Of a stretch of DNA of 64,000 nt, positions 11,311 to 23,697 are shown in pieces. Location: positions 10,677,001 to 10,741,000 of the forward strand of contig NC_065875.1 in NCBI RefSeq assembly GCF_933775445.1. The letters are read 5' to 3'. A program made the position numbers and the translations under genes. The stretch's first letter is position 1. Every line of letters begins with the position of its first letter. The DNA comes from Argentina anserina (lineage: Eukaryota > Streptophyta > Magnoliopsida > Rosales > Rosaceae). The notes below the pieces were generated by a model. That model saw only the letters and a program-made list of their open reading frames with translations, did no database searches and had not been told where the DNA came from.

Positions 11311-12951
11311 GAAGCACTGCAAATGCCAATCAATACGCCCTCTCGTCCTCTTGCCCTGACCATATCCCCAACTGTTCACTTTGTTCTCCTTCTTTAAAGG
11401 TATTCAAATAACATCTTTTAGTTTTTTCCACTCTCTTACCATCTTATAATCTTTCAAATTCAAGCTGACATGGAGTCCATAAGATGCTGTAATTTCTGAT
11501 TTACTAATCAATTGATAGCAGAAGACTGCAACTCCAGATTGTACACTACTATACCACAAGGTGACAAGAATCTGAACAAAAACCTGAATGTTTGATTTCT
11601 CACATTGATGACAACAACTTTTGGTCATGATAGTGATCTATGGCAATGTACCAAACACTCAACATACAGCAGGTACATGCCAGGCAACTTCCAACACAGA
11701 AAGATGCATCTTTCCTGGTAGGTTATTTCCATGCTCTTTTCATGAAACTTGAGTCCAGTCCTTGTTCCCAGTGATCAAATCTAATTATCTGCATAATTGC
11801 TTCTTGACACTACATGGGAAACAAAACCGAATTAGACTAGCTTTAATATGAAATTGACATAGGAAATTGACTTGAAGATCAATTATATAGCACAGAGCAA
11901 CCAACATTGCAATAATAAAACTATTATTTCCTATACAAATTTAAAAACATCTTTTACATGCAGGTGTTGATGTAAGGCATCATTTCATTCCACTCATTGG
12001 GTCTTACCTGAGGAAAAGGAATCGATGAGAAACATATCAAATACAATGTTTCCAGAATAGCTTTTGATTTGAGAAATTGGATTGTTGGAGACATAGTTGC
12101 ACTGGTAAAAACACAAGCATCAGGGCAAGACAACAGGGAGAGATTTTAGAATGCAAAGAGTATATGAGTTCACCCCAAGAAGATAAGACTTGTAACCAAT
12201 ATTTCCTTTTCTCTAGGTTCCTGTTCTGACATTTTTGGGGTTTAAAATTAAAGAAAAATAAAACAAATATAAGATATATCAAAGATATACACATAAAGAG
12301 TTGATTTATAAAATCATAAGGATCAAGAAGAAAGCGTTTGTCAAACTGAACTCAGATAATATCGGAAAGCTGAACAAAGGGTTTTCCCCTAAAGAGATTT
12401 TCATGTCCTGGCCGAACAGGACTATTTGGATAACATTGTTTCTTTACAAGTGCAACAGTCAGTACGGATTTTTGGAAAGAACTGTTCTGTGTAATGTTAG
12501 TTGAGAGAAGTAACTTATAGACTTTAAGATCAACTTCATTAGTAGTCGAGAGAAGCAAATTCTAGACTTTATTGTTAGTCGTGTTAATGTATAGGGTGAC
12601 CAGAACCATTAAAGATGGCGACATAAACTCAAACAAAAGCTGTCTTAACTAGAGAGAACGAACAACAGAAGAAAAAAGTAAACATTTCTGAAGCTAGTCT
12701 ATTTTGATAGTCTATACACATAACAAATAGATTTCAGTTACAACATTTTTTGCTTCAGGTATAGCAATTAGATTCTGTTTTGGTTCAGGCAGTGACTACT
12801 GACTACTCTTCTCTGAATATCATCTATGCATAGGATCAGAAAAGAATATTACACAGCTACATCCATAAAAGAAAAGCAAGAAAGAGCAGTCATTAACAAC
12901 ATATAAGGCTAGATAAAAACTAAAAATTAGAATTTTTTAACTCACTATTCT
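11311..12951. other. No gene recognised; 3' flank of the PPR gene
   Basis: No open frame with a recognisable motif on either strand. The part next to 12952 should hold the 3' untranslated region of the minus-strand PPR gene. Short minus-strand frames at 11404-11628 and 12037-12294 look spurious. Confidence 0.45.
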
Positions 12952-14706
12952 TTAGTTGTTGGTGGAAAAATACTTCTTCTCAATAGGTTCATTGACGGTA
13001 AGTTGTTTCTCCTCATTGTGGTCCATTTCATGTATCGTCTGTAACAAATCCTGAGCTTCATTTAGTTTTCCACACTTTCGAAATGCATTCTTAAATGCAT
13101 CTCTTGCATACACTGGTGGGTAAAATCCCTTTTCAATCATTGATTTCATCTTCTCATACGCATCCTCTAATCGACCATCTTTGCATAGCTTCTCCAAGAT
13201 CTGGGTTTCCAACTTCCTTTCCAATTTGAAACACAAATCCATTCGATTGTTTTCCCTCAAAAGTTTATTCACTAAGCTATAAGTGTGAAAAGGCGCAGAG
13301 CAACCCAATCCAAGCATTTCTATCATCAAGTCATAAGCAGCTTTCCATTTTCCAGCTTCGCAATAAGCATGGACCAATGCAGAATAAGTACAACTGTCTG
13401 GAAGACATCGCATCTTGTTCATTATCTTAAAAACATTTTCAGCATCATCCAAATTCCCTAGTTTGCAAAGCATGCAAATAATAGAATTATAAATAGTGAT
13501 CTTTGGCTTCATGCCCTGAGAGAGCATCCTCCCAAACAAATGACTAGCGTCCTCAACACAACAATGTTCACACAAACCCTTCATCACAATACAGTAGCCC
13601 TCCTCAACACAACTCAGTTTCCTCCCCTCAACAGCCTTCAAGACCCGAACAGCCTCTTCAGTTTTCCCCAATTGGGAAAGCACCGATAGAAGCCGGATTA
13701 TCACAAAAGTACTAGGCAACAAGCCTAACTTATAAACTTCCCAAAACACTCCAACTGCTGGCTGAATAGCACCACTCTTCTCATGCACATTTGGAACCAA
13801 AATCTTAAACGGCCTACGCACATTTTTCACCCTCACTCTAGCAACAGCCGCTTCTTTCGCACTCAACAAACACAACTCTCCAACAAGAACATTCACTGCA
13901 GACCTAGTAGGAACCACACCAGCCCTACACATTTCACCAAAAACCTCAACAGCAACCTCAAACCTACGAAACTTACACAAACCAACAAGCATATTACTAT
14001 AAGAATACACATCAGGCGATTCAATCCTCCGAAAAACAGCAAGAGCAAAATCAATGAAATGCCCAGATGATTCCTCCTTACAAAGCACGTAAAGCACATT
14101 ATTGTACACAAGATTATCAGGCCTACACCCAAATCTAGATTCCATTTCCTCAAACACACAAAGTGCCTCCTTAATCCTCCCCTCCCTACCCAAAAACCTA
14201 ATACAAGTCGCAACTGCTCGACACGAAACACGGCCCTTGTGCAATGAAACTGTCAGTAACAGACACTTGACGTCATCAAATAGCTTCCTCCTAGCTAGGA
14301 AATCAGCCATGTACTCGACCACGAAGTCATCAAACTGAAAGTGCATTCGAAACCCGGCCCAAGTGAAGAACTCCAGAGTCCTTCTCCTCCCCAGCTGCTT
14401 GTAGTTCATGAGTATCTGAAGCACCAGTTGCGAACTCAGATGTTGTCTGAAACCACCCAACAAACTATCGACAGTGGCGGTTTGGTTAGAGAGGAGAGAG
14501 CAGAGTGAAGCCACGGCAGAAGCAGCTGGTGGGTCTGAAACGTGTGAAGCGGGGGTTTTGGGGATGGTGGCAATCTGATTAGGTGTGGGATTTGAGTTGG
14601 GTTTGGAGGAGAAAGGTGAGAATGGTGTGAAGTGCTTGAACAGAAAAGAGGAAAGAGTGAGAGCTCCATGTTTGGTTTTGGTAGCGGAAAACATCAAGCA
14701 AGGCAA
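12952..14706 (-). CDS. P-class pentatricopeptide repeat protein
   Basis: A single uninterrupted exon encodes 584 residues. The N-terminus is rich in Ser, Lys, Phe and Pro with few acidic residues, as in organelle targeting peptides. From about residue 195 to 560 there are degenerate 35-residue PPR motifs with the usual helix-turn-helix phrasing, such as VYSYSNMLVGLCKFRRFEVA, TIYNSIICMLCKLGNLDDAE and TYSALVHAYCEAGKWKAAYD. No E, DYW or SMR domain is seen, so it is P-class. PPR proteins bind organellar RNA, one base per repeat, and act in processing, stability or translation. The target and Arabidopsis counterpart are not identified. A second in-frame Met at residue 5 is an alternative start. 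The middle repeats (about 255-330) are poorly conserved. Confidence 0.88.
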   Translation of the reverse strand: MPCLMFSATKTKHGALTLSSFLFKHFTPFSPFSSKPNSNPTPNQIATIPKTPASHVSDPPAASAVASLCSLLSNQTATVDSLLGGFRQHLSSQLVLQILMNYKQLGRRRTLEFFTWAGFRMHFQFDDFVVEYMADFLARRKLFDDVKCLLLTVSLHKGRVSCRAVATCIRFLGREGRIKEALCVFEEMESRFGCRPDNLVYNNVLYVLCKEESSGHFIDFALAVFRRIESPDVYSYSNMLVGLCKFRRFEVAVEVFGEMCRAGVVPTRSAVNVLVGELCLLSAKEAAVARVRVKNVRRPFKILVPNVHEKSGAIQPAVGVFWEVYKLGLLPSTFVIIRLLSVLSQLGKTEEAVRVLKAVEGRKLSCVEEGYCIVMKGLCEHCCVEDASHLFGRMLSQGMKPKITIYNSIICMLCKLGNLDDAENVFKIMNKMRCLPDSCTYSALVHAYCEAGKWKAAYDLMIEMLGLGCSAPFHTYSLVNKLLRENNRMDLCFKLERKLETQILEKLCKDGRLEDAYEKMKSMIEKGFYPPVYARDAFKNAFRKCGKLNEAQDLLQTIHEMDHNEEKQLTVNEPIEKKYFSTNN

Positions 14707-15780
14707 ATGTAAGTGAGTTTAGAATGTCAACCACCCCCACAGTCACATTTAAAGTCTCAAATTTTACGGATTTTTACCCAAAAAATGTTATTTTCCGTTT
14801 GGTTTTATAGGACTTAGGCCACTAAAATATCGATATTTTCGTGATATTTTCATTTTCTTAACCATAGAAAATCCTGTATACTGACTAAATATTGTTTGAT
14901 ATTTAAGGAAATATCACGAATTTTTTTTAATTTACACAATATTCGTGATAATATGATGATCAACGGATTCTTAGCATGGGTGGACTTATGATAATTTTTT
15001 GATGAAGATGGATCTTGCAGCATCTTAAGGGGGTTTAACATAATGTGTTTTGTGTACAACAAAACAATATCACTCACCCTTCCTTGATAAAATTCCAATT
15101 TCATCACTAAAAATTTAATCTTGCCCTCATTTTTTTGGGTGTGTTTTTCTTTGGTTCTTAAGTCCTCCAGCATTTTTTGCTTCAAGATTGCCTAGTTGGG
15201 GAAGAACACCCTTTTAAAGCTTTGAAAGGGATCAGTTGAGCTCTTGGTGATATGTTCAACTGGTTTCTCCAGATGGTGATAGAATCAACGACTATCTGGA
15301 TAATCGTTGTTCAGGGTATGAAATAGTTGTTTTGCTTAAAAGGAGAACGTGCTCTTTCCCACCAATACGGGAGAGAAAACAGCTATTGATTCTTTCAAAT
15401 ATAGATAAACTACCAAACCCGCAATGAATATTGGAAATTCACTTGGATGCTCCTGCATCCGAAATAAGGAATACAGAAACTGAGCTACAGAATATATGTT
15501 AGCTGATAACTACCATGCTTATTAATTCCGGAGCAGACCCGCTCTCTTTATATTTAATGACATTTTTCTGATCAACTTACACAATATCCCTTGCGAAAAA
15601 GAGAAGCACACCCAGAGATGCAAAAAAGGAGGTGAAGACAGTCATGAGATTCCATCCCATAGTCCTCTAAAGCCATTACAGATCAAGATATAAGGGGCTA
15701 AACATGTCAACAATAAACCGAGAAGGAGCTGGAGGCAGTAGAGTCTCGTACTAATGAGCACAAAAATCCAAATGCAGCAA
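14707..15780. other. Intergenic: PPR 5' flank and L25 3' flank
   Basis: No gene seen. The first part is the upstream region of the minus-strand PPR gene. An AT-rich stretch at about 14815-14935 with ATATCGATATTTTCGTGATATTT-like text resembles fragments near 36500 and 54240 and is probably repeat-derived. The part just below 15781 should be the L25 3' untranslated region. Confidence 0.45.
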
Positions 15781-18124
15781 CTATTTAGTTTTCTTTTGTT
15801 GTTCGGAAACTCTTGAACCCATGATCTTACAAATGGGCTCATCTTTCGACTGAATAAGCTTTAGAGTCGGATGAACCCTGAGGTCGCCCATTACTATCTT
15901 TTGGCCAACATCCAACTCACTCAGATCCACTTCAATATACGGAGGAATTACATCCGCTGGACAAAGGAACTTTACTTTCCTCTTGATTGTATTTAAATAT
16001 GCACCTGCAAATATGTGGAAAGACGGTGTAACTTATTTGATGAAAAATCATTACCAAGAAAACAAACTGATTTTACTTGATCAGATCGCTAGATAAATAG
16101 CTAATAGGAAAAGATTGATATGATTCCAAGAAATTATTGGAACGTACTATAACCCATTGTACACGAGCCAATAGAAATTCAATCTATTTAGAATGATGGA
16201 GCTAAAATTACAATATACAAGTCTCGTTTAAAGTCTAGACTCTGGTGGAAGTATCAAAGCTCCGATTTACCAAATGTGTGAAATATTCTTAAACTGACCT
16301 CCAGTTTCACGACCTCATCATTTTAGACAAAACACAACAGCACAAAACAAGCGTGCATTTCACTCGGTAAAATATACTTTCACTTCCAAGACTTCAGGTT
16401 TTTAGACATAATACAACAGCCACTACAACAAGCGTGTGCATTTCCCTATATTTCCAAGTACCACATAATTCGCTAAATTCTTTATCCAAAAAAAAAATGT
16501 AAACATAGGGCTTTACAAAAAAGAATGAAATAGAAACTATAAAGTAAGCCACCTAGCACATAAAGCTAACAGAAATTTGATCACTTTGAAATTGCGGGGC
16601 AGATATAGCTATAGGCGGTCCAGACTAAAACAATGCAAGCGTCCTCTGAGCTCATACCTCATTCACGCATATATATATATTGAAACTGAACTTCACATAC
16701 ATGGCTTTAGCATGTTTACCATGATACAGCGAGGCATATAAGGTGTTGGTTCTTAATACACATACCAAAGCTCAAACCTCACTCATGATTTTAAGCTTGA
16801 CATCTATGACTTCAGCATGTTAACCATAATTTGCCCAGCCATCCAACAATTCCTTGCTTCTTATTATACATGTGAGATTTGTATACTAACAATTCCAGTT
16901 CATAGAAACTTTTTAGGAATTCAAAGTTTCGAGTTGCACATCTAGCATATGTAATTAACAAAGTCATCACATTGCGAAGGCAGTATGGTACCCTTCTACT
17001 TCATTTTTTTACTTTCTGTAAACAAAGGTATTATTAGCATCAACAGTGTTTTTCTTTTTCAAAAGAAAAAATTTGAGGAAGTTAGCATAGACAGTTATTG
17101 CTGCTCTAATGAGTCAAATGAAGATGATATGGTATTTGACCGGTATCTAGTCTCACTCATGGATGATACCCAGACTTATGAAGCTATACTGCGAACCAAA
17201 TACATGATAACAAATTACTGAACTAATCGACTCTCCAAGCTAAGTTGCTACATGCTAGGTAACATTCTCCAAACTTCACATGCCCAGTCACCGGTATCAA
17301 AAGCTGATCTTCAACAAAACACTACCGATCATTTTCCAATTAATCAAATACAGCACCCAATGGTTTCCCATACACATAATATATTAAACTACAATTGACC
17401 CTATGAGGTATGAACAATCAGATATAATATCAAACATTGATAGACTGCGAAATATCAAAGCTCGTTACCTTTCTTCAATCCAGGAGAGACATCTTCCCCT
17501 ATAAACACAAGAGGAACTTCAACTTTCAACAAAGCATCTGAAGGGGCCCTAATGAAGGTCACATTAAGCGGTGCATCGGTGCTCGAGTGCAGTTGAACCT
17601 ATCACAACAGCATACATATATATATATACATTTCAGCTCAATACATCAGACCAAAACCTAGCAGCAAATTCAAATCTGTAACAAGATCGAAAGAGGAATA
17701 CCAAGCGCGGCAAGACACGGACTCTCTCGACGAAGTCACCGTCGGCATCATCGAAGTCGGAGCGGACCTCGAGGTGGAAGAGGCGGGAGAGGAAGAAGGA
17801 GCGGCCGAGGTGATTGAGGAGCTTGCGGATCTGGTTGGTGCGGACGGAGATGAGGCGCTTGTTGCCGCCGTGCTGGCCGTCCTCTTGCTCGAATATGATG
17901 CTCGGGACGCGCCCGGCCTTCCGCTCTTTCGCCGCGATGCTTTTGCCGGAGGTTAGACGCGGCACGGCGAGGATGGTCTCGTCGTACTTCGGGTCGGGTC
18001 GGGGGAAGGAGGAGTCCGAGTCCGAGTCGTCGAGGAGGGCGGCTGCGGCGGATTGGATGTAGCGGCGGAGATGGAAAGGGGCGGCGGAGAGTGCGGGGGC
18101 CCAACGCCGCTGGAGGAGGAACAT
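15781..18124 (-). CDS. Organellar ribosomal protein L25-like protein (three exons)
   Basis: Exons on the minus strand are 18124-17702, 17598-17469 and 16004-15781, joined at GT-AG sites with consistent phase to give 258 residues. The N-terminus (FLLQRRWAPALSAAPFHLRRY) looks like a mitochondrial presequence. The body matches the L25 / Gln-tRNA synthetase anticodon-binding-like family: ETILAVPRLTSGKS, KERKAGRVPSIIFEQEDG, then after the first intron NVTFIRAPSDALLKVEVPLVFIGEDVSPGLKKG, and in the last exon IEVDLSELDVGQKIVMGDL with VHPTLKL near the end. Bacterial L25 binds 5S rRNA; this protein is predicted to do so in the mitochondrial large subunit. Arabidopsis relatives recalled are At5g66860 and At4g23620. 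Intron 2 is 1464 bp and holds short diverged duplications. Start chosen as the first ATG before the presequence. Confidence 0.9.
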
Positions 18125-18297
18125 TTTTGTGAGTCGGAATATGGAGCAGAGAGTGATGAGAGTGTGGGTTTAGGAGGGTTTTTCCCTTTATTTCTCTAAA
18201 ATTGTAAAAGTAAAATACCGTAATTTCCTTTTCTTTTTCTTTTTTCAACAACCAGTAATTATTTTAGAGGTTTGTTCAAGGTAAATTTTATCATAAC

Positions 18298-18316
18298 TGT
18301 TCAAATGATTTGAACA
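18298..18316. other. Short palindrome at the transposon edge
   Basis: TGTTCAAATGATTTGAACA has perfect 9-bp arms around one central base. It ends one to two bases before the proposed left end of the transposon at 18318 and about 175 bp upstream of the L25 start codon. Its role is unknown. Confidence 0.5.
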
Positions 18317-18824
18317 AGGGGTTCTCATAAAAAAGTCATAATCTGAATATTTTATTATAAACTAGTCACTGACAGATTGAAAATTATAATTAAGTCATCG
18401 ATTTAAAATTATTAAATTGTTGTCCAAGAAGTTCTTAACAATTATAAGTTTGCCACCGAGAAAAATCTTATCCTCAATTGAGTTTCTCTCTCATAGATCC
18501 CTCACCTCACCTCAAAACGGTTACTTCGCTCTCCTAAAACGTTCACCTCAAAACGGCGCACCACTTTCAACGAAGCGAAGAAGTAGAGAGAAGAAAAACA
18601 GTTACTGATTCGCTCTCCTTTCTTCACCGATTCTCACTGATTCACATCGATTCTCTTTCCTTCACCAATTATCACCGATCTGAATCTCGACTCCGCTGCC
18701 ATCGTTAGATTGTAAGTCTCAGCGTCTCTCACTCCCTCCCTCCCTCTCTATCTCTATTCTGTTTGATTTTGTTGTTGAACCCGGTTTGGATTTGAATTTC
18801 TTGGTTGTGTTATACAGGACAAAA

Positions 18825-21800
18825 ATGGCAAAAAGGGGAATAGATAGAGCCTGAATCCATTCCGATGACGATTCAAACTTTGACGAAAAAATGAGCGAGA
18901 TGAAGTACGATCGGAAAAAAGGTAAAAATCCATGAATCTGAAGCTAATAGTGTGACTGCAATGTATCTTTTTGTGTGGCTCGTAATGTAGATGTATGTGT
19001 GGCTAGTAGTGTGATAGTAGGTGTGGGTGGTATTGTGACACTAGGTGTGATAGTAGGTGTGGTTGGTAATGTCATAGGAGGTGTGACAGTAGGTGTGGCC
19101 CGTAGTGTAGTTGTATGTGTTACTCAATACGCTAAAATGCTAAACTCTAAATTGATTCTATGTAGATTCGAAAAGGAAAGCCCCACCGAGCCAAAAGAAA
19201 AGTGAGGAAGAAGATAGACATCCGAGGAAGAAAGTGCAAGGACATAAATTGATAGTGGCGAAGAAGAATGCACTAGCCAAGAAAGATAAAATATCGTTGA
19301 ATCTGCTACATCAATTATGTGATTGCATATAATTTATCTGAATGTTTGTTGTGATTGTATGTGAAGTGCGCCTATTACTGTGACTTAAACTGTGGCAATA
19401 CTGATATTGTAGTATATATTGTAATTGATTGTGTGACTACTACTGCTACTGCACATGACTGTATATACTAGTTGTAGATGCTAGTGTGATTGGTTGTATG
19501 GCTTATTATGTGACTGATTTTATTCATGAAATGCAGCAGTAAGGCCAGTACAAAACTTTATAGATATGCGTTTCCGGATCCAAGCAGATATCAGAACAAG
19601 ATTTCAGCATGCACTGTCCAAATCCTGAGGGAGGGGCCCTTTGAACAGTTCTTTTCTGCTATCTTTGACGGAGCTTTGGCAAGCAAAATGATGCACAAGT
19701 TAAACAACATAATAAAGAATATAATGGAGTGTTATGATGTTAAAAAGAAGTAGTTTGTATTTGCACGAAAGATGTACAAAATATCTGACAAGTTTATTTC
19801 CAAATTATTTGGTCTTAGACTTGAAGGTATATATGTTGACTCAAATTCAAAGGAGATCGTAAAAGGGGCAGAAAAGATATTTGGAAAACTAGTGCTTGCA
19901 AACCGGCTGACCAGGAAGAAACCAGGAAGAAAGTGGTTGATGCCTTGGATACGTTGATAAATCAAAAGGGGCCAGATGAAGATGATGAAGAGCGGAACTC
20001 AGATGTCGTAAGGCTAATATTGCTTGAAATGTTGTCCCAGTTCTTTTTACCCAACTCATAATCATTTCTAGCCTGGGAGTATGTAAAGGCACTGTGGGGT
20101 CAAACACCTATCATTGAGTATTCTTGGGCTAGGGAAATCGAACACAGCTTTCATGCTACCCTAGAGAGAGGAACTGCAGGGTGCAACCACATTTAGTAAG
20201 CCTTGATTATTCTTGTTTTTCTTTATTTCTCATATACTAAGATTTGTTTGATAACATTAACAAATTATTTTGAATTTCCAACTAATATTGCCTGTGTGAG
20301 AACACAGCAGTTGTGAGTGCAATTAAAGGTAGAGAAAGTGATTGTCTTCTTGCTCGAAAGTGGGATCTTTCTCAGCTTTGCAAGACCATTGCCAAGTATG
20401 ATAGTAATCGCATTGCGGTATGTATCAATGGCATTCTTCATTTTTATATGTTTTTGTATGTTGTTGTATCTAGTACTGTGACTTAATGTGTGACTCTACA
20501 AGTGTTAACGTATGTATTTCTGAATCTATAGTTGTATCTACTATTGTGACTTAATGTGTGACATTTATTTGCTTAAGATATTGTTCCGTAATATCAGCCA
20601 AGACCCTGAGTTCAGCACAAATGAGGAGGTAGAGCCATTGGACATTGAGTTCCCACAATCACAAATAATAGAAAGTCAGCCCCAGGATGAAAAGATGAAA
20701 CTTGAGGTAGAAGAGCTCGAGGAGTAATCAAGGAGAAGGATGAGAGAATAGAAGAACTCACCGGGATTAAGAACTTGGAGAATGAGTCCCTGACAACGCA
20801 ACTGATGGAAGGTGAGTCACAAGTTGAAAAGATGCAACTTGAGGTAGAGGATCTTAGGAGAGTGATGAAGGAGAAGTATGAGAAAATAGAAGAACTCAGC
20901 AAAATTATCAGTTTACTTGACAACTCCCAAGAATCAGTCAGAACCCTAAAGCAAGTAAATTGTGAGCCGAACAATGAAGAGGTTAAGGAGAAGGAAAAAG
21001 AGCAAGAGAAGAAGGATCAAGATGAGAAGGAGAGGCAGAACAACAATGTTGGTACAACGGAGAAAACAATTCAGGGTAACTTGATAGGAGCACATAGTGT
21101 GACGTTCTTAATATATATATGCCATATTCTTATGCTTTGTTACTTCTTATTTAGTTGTTTTAGGTTCATAATTGTCATTTGTATGTTCTAAGTGGAGCTA
21201 TTCTGAAATTGAATGATTTGATGATGAAATTGTGTTAAGTGTTAGAAATCCTTATTGAGCTAGGATTCCTTACTCGACTAGGACTCTACTTTCCTATTTT
21301 CATTCTTTCCTATTCCTTAATCGTCGATTTCTTTTCAGGAAAGACAAATCATACTTGGACAAAGAGTAGTGATGCCGTGATGCATTCCTAGTGAGACAAG
21401 GAAATCATGTCCGAGTTGAAGAAGGAGAAGAAGAGGCCGGCCTAGCTATTCCTAGTTGGACAAAGAGAGATGTCGTGCAACCCATATATGTTTCCCTATT
21501 GGATTTGGTTTCATACATCAAGTTGGATTTGGAGTACATGAATCAAAGTCCATATTAAAGAACATTTCAGCTTCCAAATTGGATTCTATCTCCTACAAGG
21601 GACGGCATAGAGGGCTTCATTGACTTCTATATATAGAGGCTCGGCCTCCCCATTCATTGATCATCAACCTTGCACACAAGCACAAGCCTTAGCTTTACCG
21701 AATTCCATACTCACCCTTCCAAGAAATCCTAAAACCGATTCCACCATTCTCCACCAATCTATAGCTTCAAGCACGCTTGTGAAGAGGTTCCATCCACTTA

Positions 21801-23270
21801 TAAGCCACGGCTATACTTTGTGAGATTGCTTGATTAATAAAGTGTAACCATGATTCTCTCTATGTTTAAAGTCGGTTTTTGGTTTTTCTTGTTCTTGGAT
21901 GAGCATGCGATTTGTATATTGTAAACTTGTTTCAATTTTGTCTATGAGATAGTTACTTGTTTTCAAATTATATAAAGTTGCGATTTTAGGTTTTTAGTTC
22001 TATGATTTTAGTTTATGCCGTGACATGTCTTTGTGTGATTTCGAAAGTATCTATGTGTTATGTATACGCTTGTAGCATGATATTTAGGTTGTTGGATTTA
22101 TGACTTATGCTATGAACATGTTTATCTTTTCTATGTGATTTTCGAAATTGCATGATTGGGGGTTAAGTAGGTGACATGCTTAATGAATTCAATATGCGTG
22201 GATTTGGAGTTGCATGGTAGAATAAGTATGTTAGATTTCGATTAAGACCGCGTGGGAAGAATCGAATGTGTTAATTGTCTATGTGTTTAGGTTACTGCTT
22301 AGGACCCTAATTGCATGATCCAACCTTAGTTATTCATGATAGTGTCTCGGCATGATTCTTAAAGGAGTACTAGAATCTGATTTTCGTTAGCTTTGTATGA
22401 TTTGTTTTGGTGATTGCTTATGTGTTGATTGGTTGATCACATGTATATATTAGTTTAGGTTTTATTTACTGTTTTTATCTTTGATACCGATCCTATATAT
22501 CAAACTCTTTTATATCTTTATGAATTCGTGTTAAGTGTTTGTGATCCTAAGTCGTGGCTGGATCCCCGGTTTGTGAACGACACCCTCTTGCTTTATACTA
22601 CTAACGATGCTTACAGGGTTAAATATTGATGTCGAGTAATCGAACATTCATCATAACTCTTGACTAACTCTACAAACTGGAGAAGAAGAGGGAGAAGGAA
22701 TTTGATGTTTGATGTTTTTGGACACCTAGATAGGTAGAACCTGATCTATTTTATATGTTTTAGTATGTATTAACTTAAGAACAAGAACAAACAATGTTTT
22801 TTGGTGTTTCCATGAATGTGAATTATGTTGTTTTCTGTGTCCTATCTACTGCCTTGTTTTTATATATTCATTGGAGCTATATGTGACTGCCCTTGTGACT
22901 AGTGTTGTAATTGTAATGAAACCGTGTGACTGCTAGTGTAACAGGTAATGTATCTTACTATTTTTTGTGTGACATGTAGTGTGACTTATTAATTTCATCT
23001 GTGACATGTTGTGTTACTGATTGTAGCTTCTCGTGTAACAGGAAACAAAGAGTGTGCAAAGCAAGCCAGATGGACTGCTCACACACCAGTGACTGACATG
23101 CCATCTTTCAAGCTCATGTCGGGCCTCTCTCCTCAGTTGGATTACTCAACTAAACCAAGACATAAGTTAATAGCTCGAATTGGAATTGAAAAAAAAAACA
23201 CAAAATCCATGATCAAAACCAAAATGAAACGAAGGAGAAGATTAAATCAAATCGGATTGAGCCGAAACTA
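18825..23270 (+). pseudogene. Decayed multi-exon gene of the transposon, unknown function
   Basis: Pieces separated by GT-AG-like sites give a coherent but broken protein. Exon 1 (ATG at 18825, donor at 18922) reads MAKRGIDRA, TGA at 18852-18854, then HSDDDSNFDEKMSEMKYDRKK. Exon 2 (from about 19164) reads DSKRKAPPSQKKSEEEDRHPRKK. Exon 3 (from about 19535) reads KLYRYAFPDPSRYQNKISACTV, with TAG at 19751-19753, continuing ISDKFISKLFGLRLEGIYVDS. Then come an acidic stretch near 19975-20150 and a charged coiled coil (about 20580-21070, KMQLEVEDLRRVMKEK and repeats of it). I do not recognise a catalytic domain. The pattern of an N-terminal basic region, a globular middle and a coiled coil recalls proteins carried by some plant MULEs, but this is only resemblance. 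Confidence 0.5.
21231..22690 (+). repeat. Non-coding LTR-type repeat, copy B
   Basis: Matches copy A (445-2476) in reverse orientation, best at 22430-22630: GTTGATTGGTTGATCACATG, TTTAGGTTTTATTTA, then CCCCGG, GAACGA, TTTATACTACTAACGA and ACAGGGTTAAATA. A start near TGTTAGAAATCC (21241) fits an LTR, with phrases TTATTGAGCTAGGATTCCT soon after. It interrupts the coiled-coil exon region of the transposon gene. The exact ends and a target duplication could not be fixed. No coding capacity is visible. Confidence 0.55.
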
Positions 23271-23697
23271 ACCTGAATTGACGATAGTGGCAACAACTAA
23301 GCTTGCAGGAGAGCAAGCGAACTTGGAAAAAGCTAGAACTGTCAAAAGGAAAGAGAACGACGGCGGCGGCAAAGGCATCGACAACGACGGCGACGAAGCT
23401 AACTGGCAAAGTCAGCGGAGGATGTATGAGAGCCGTGGGAGATTTTCTGAATTCATAAAAGGAAGGAGACGAAAATGGTGAGTCGTGCTTTTCTTTAACT
23501 GTGAAATTCGGTTAGATAGAGATTCTCTGAATTTGGTTAGATAGTGTGAGATAGGGGTACAACCCTCATGATAAATTAGAAAAGTTACTATTTTATAATT
23601 TTAAATAAACTTTTTAGACCATTTTATAGTTTCAGTATAAAGAAGTTGACCATTATATAATTGGCAAACAATGGATGATCTTTTTATAATTTCAGCT

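Larger units (their letters stand above)
18318..23697 (+). mobile_element. DNA transposon with TGTGAC-rich introns, copy 1
   Basis: The left end, GGGTTCTCATAAAAAAGTCA, matches the left end of the element at 32915 (GGGCTTCTTATAAAAAAAGTCA-like). The right end, read backward, GCTGAAATTATAAAAAGATC, matches that element's right end. Both ends carry repeated TATAAAAAAGTCA-like phrases. Inside is a decayed multi-exon gene whose introns contain clustered GTGTGAC phrases (18950-19130, 20500-20560, 22880-23040). A non-coding LTR-type repeat is inserted at about 21231-22690. The sister element has a probable 9-bp duplication, which points to the Mutator (MULE) group, but no transposase was recognised. 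No clear duplication was found for this copy, and its right end is approximate. Confidence 0.6.

Noticed and set aside
13783..14669. Frames on either strand inside the first PPR gene
   Set aside because: Shadows of a single intact 584-codon PPR frame.
17748..18251. 167-codon frame overlapping L25 exon 1
   Set aside because: Same strand but another frame of a GC-rich exon; Pro/Arg/His-rich, while the L25 frame matches a protein family and splices correctly.
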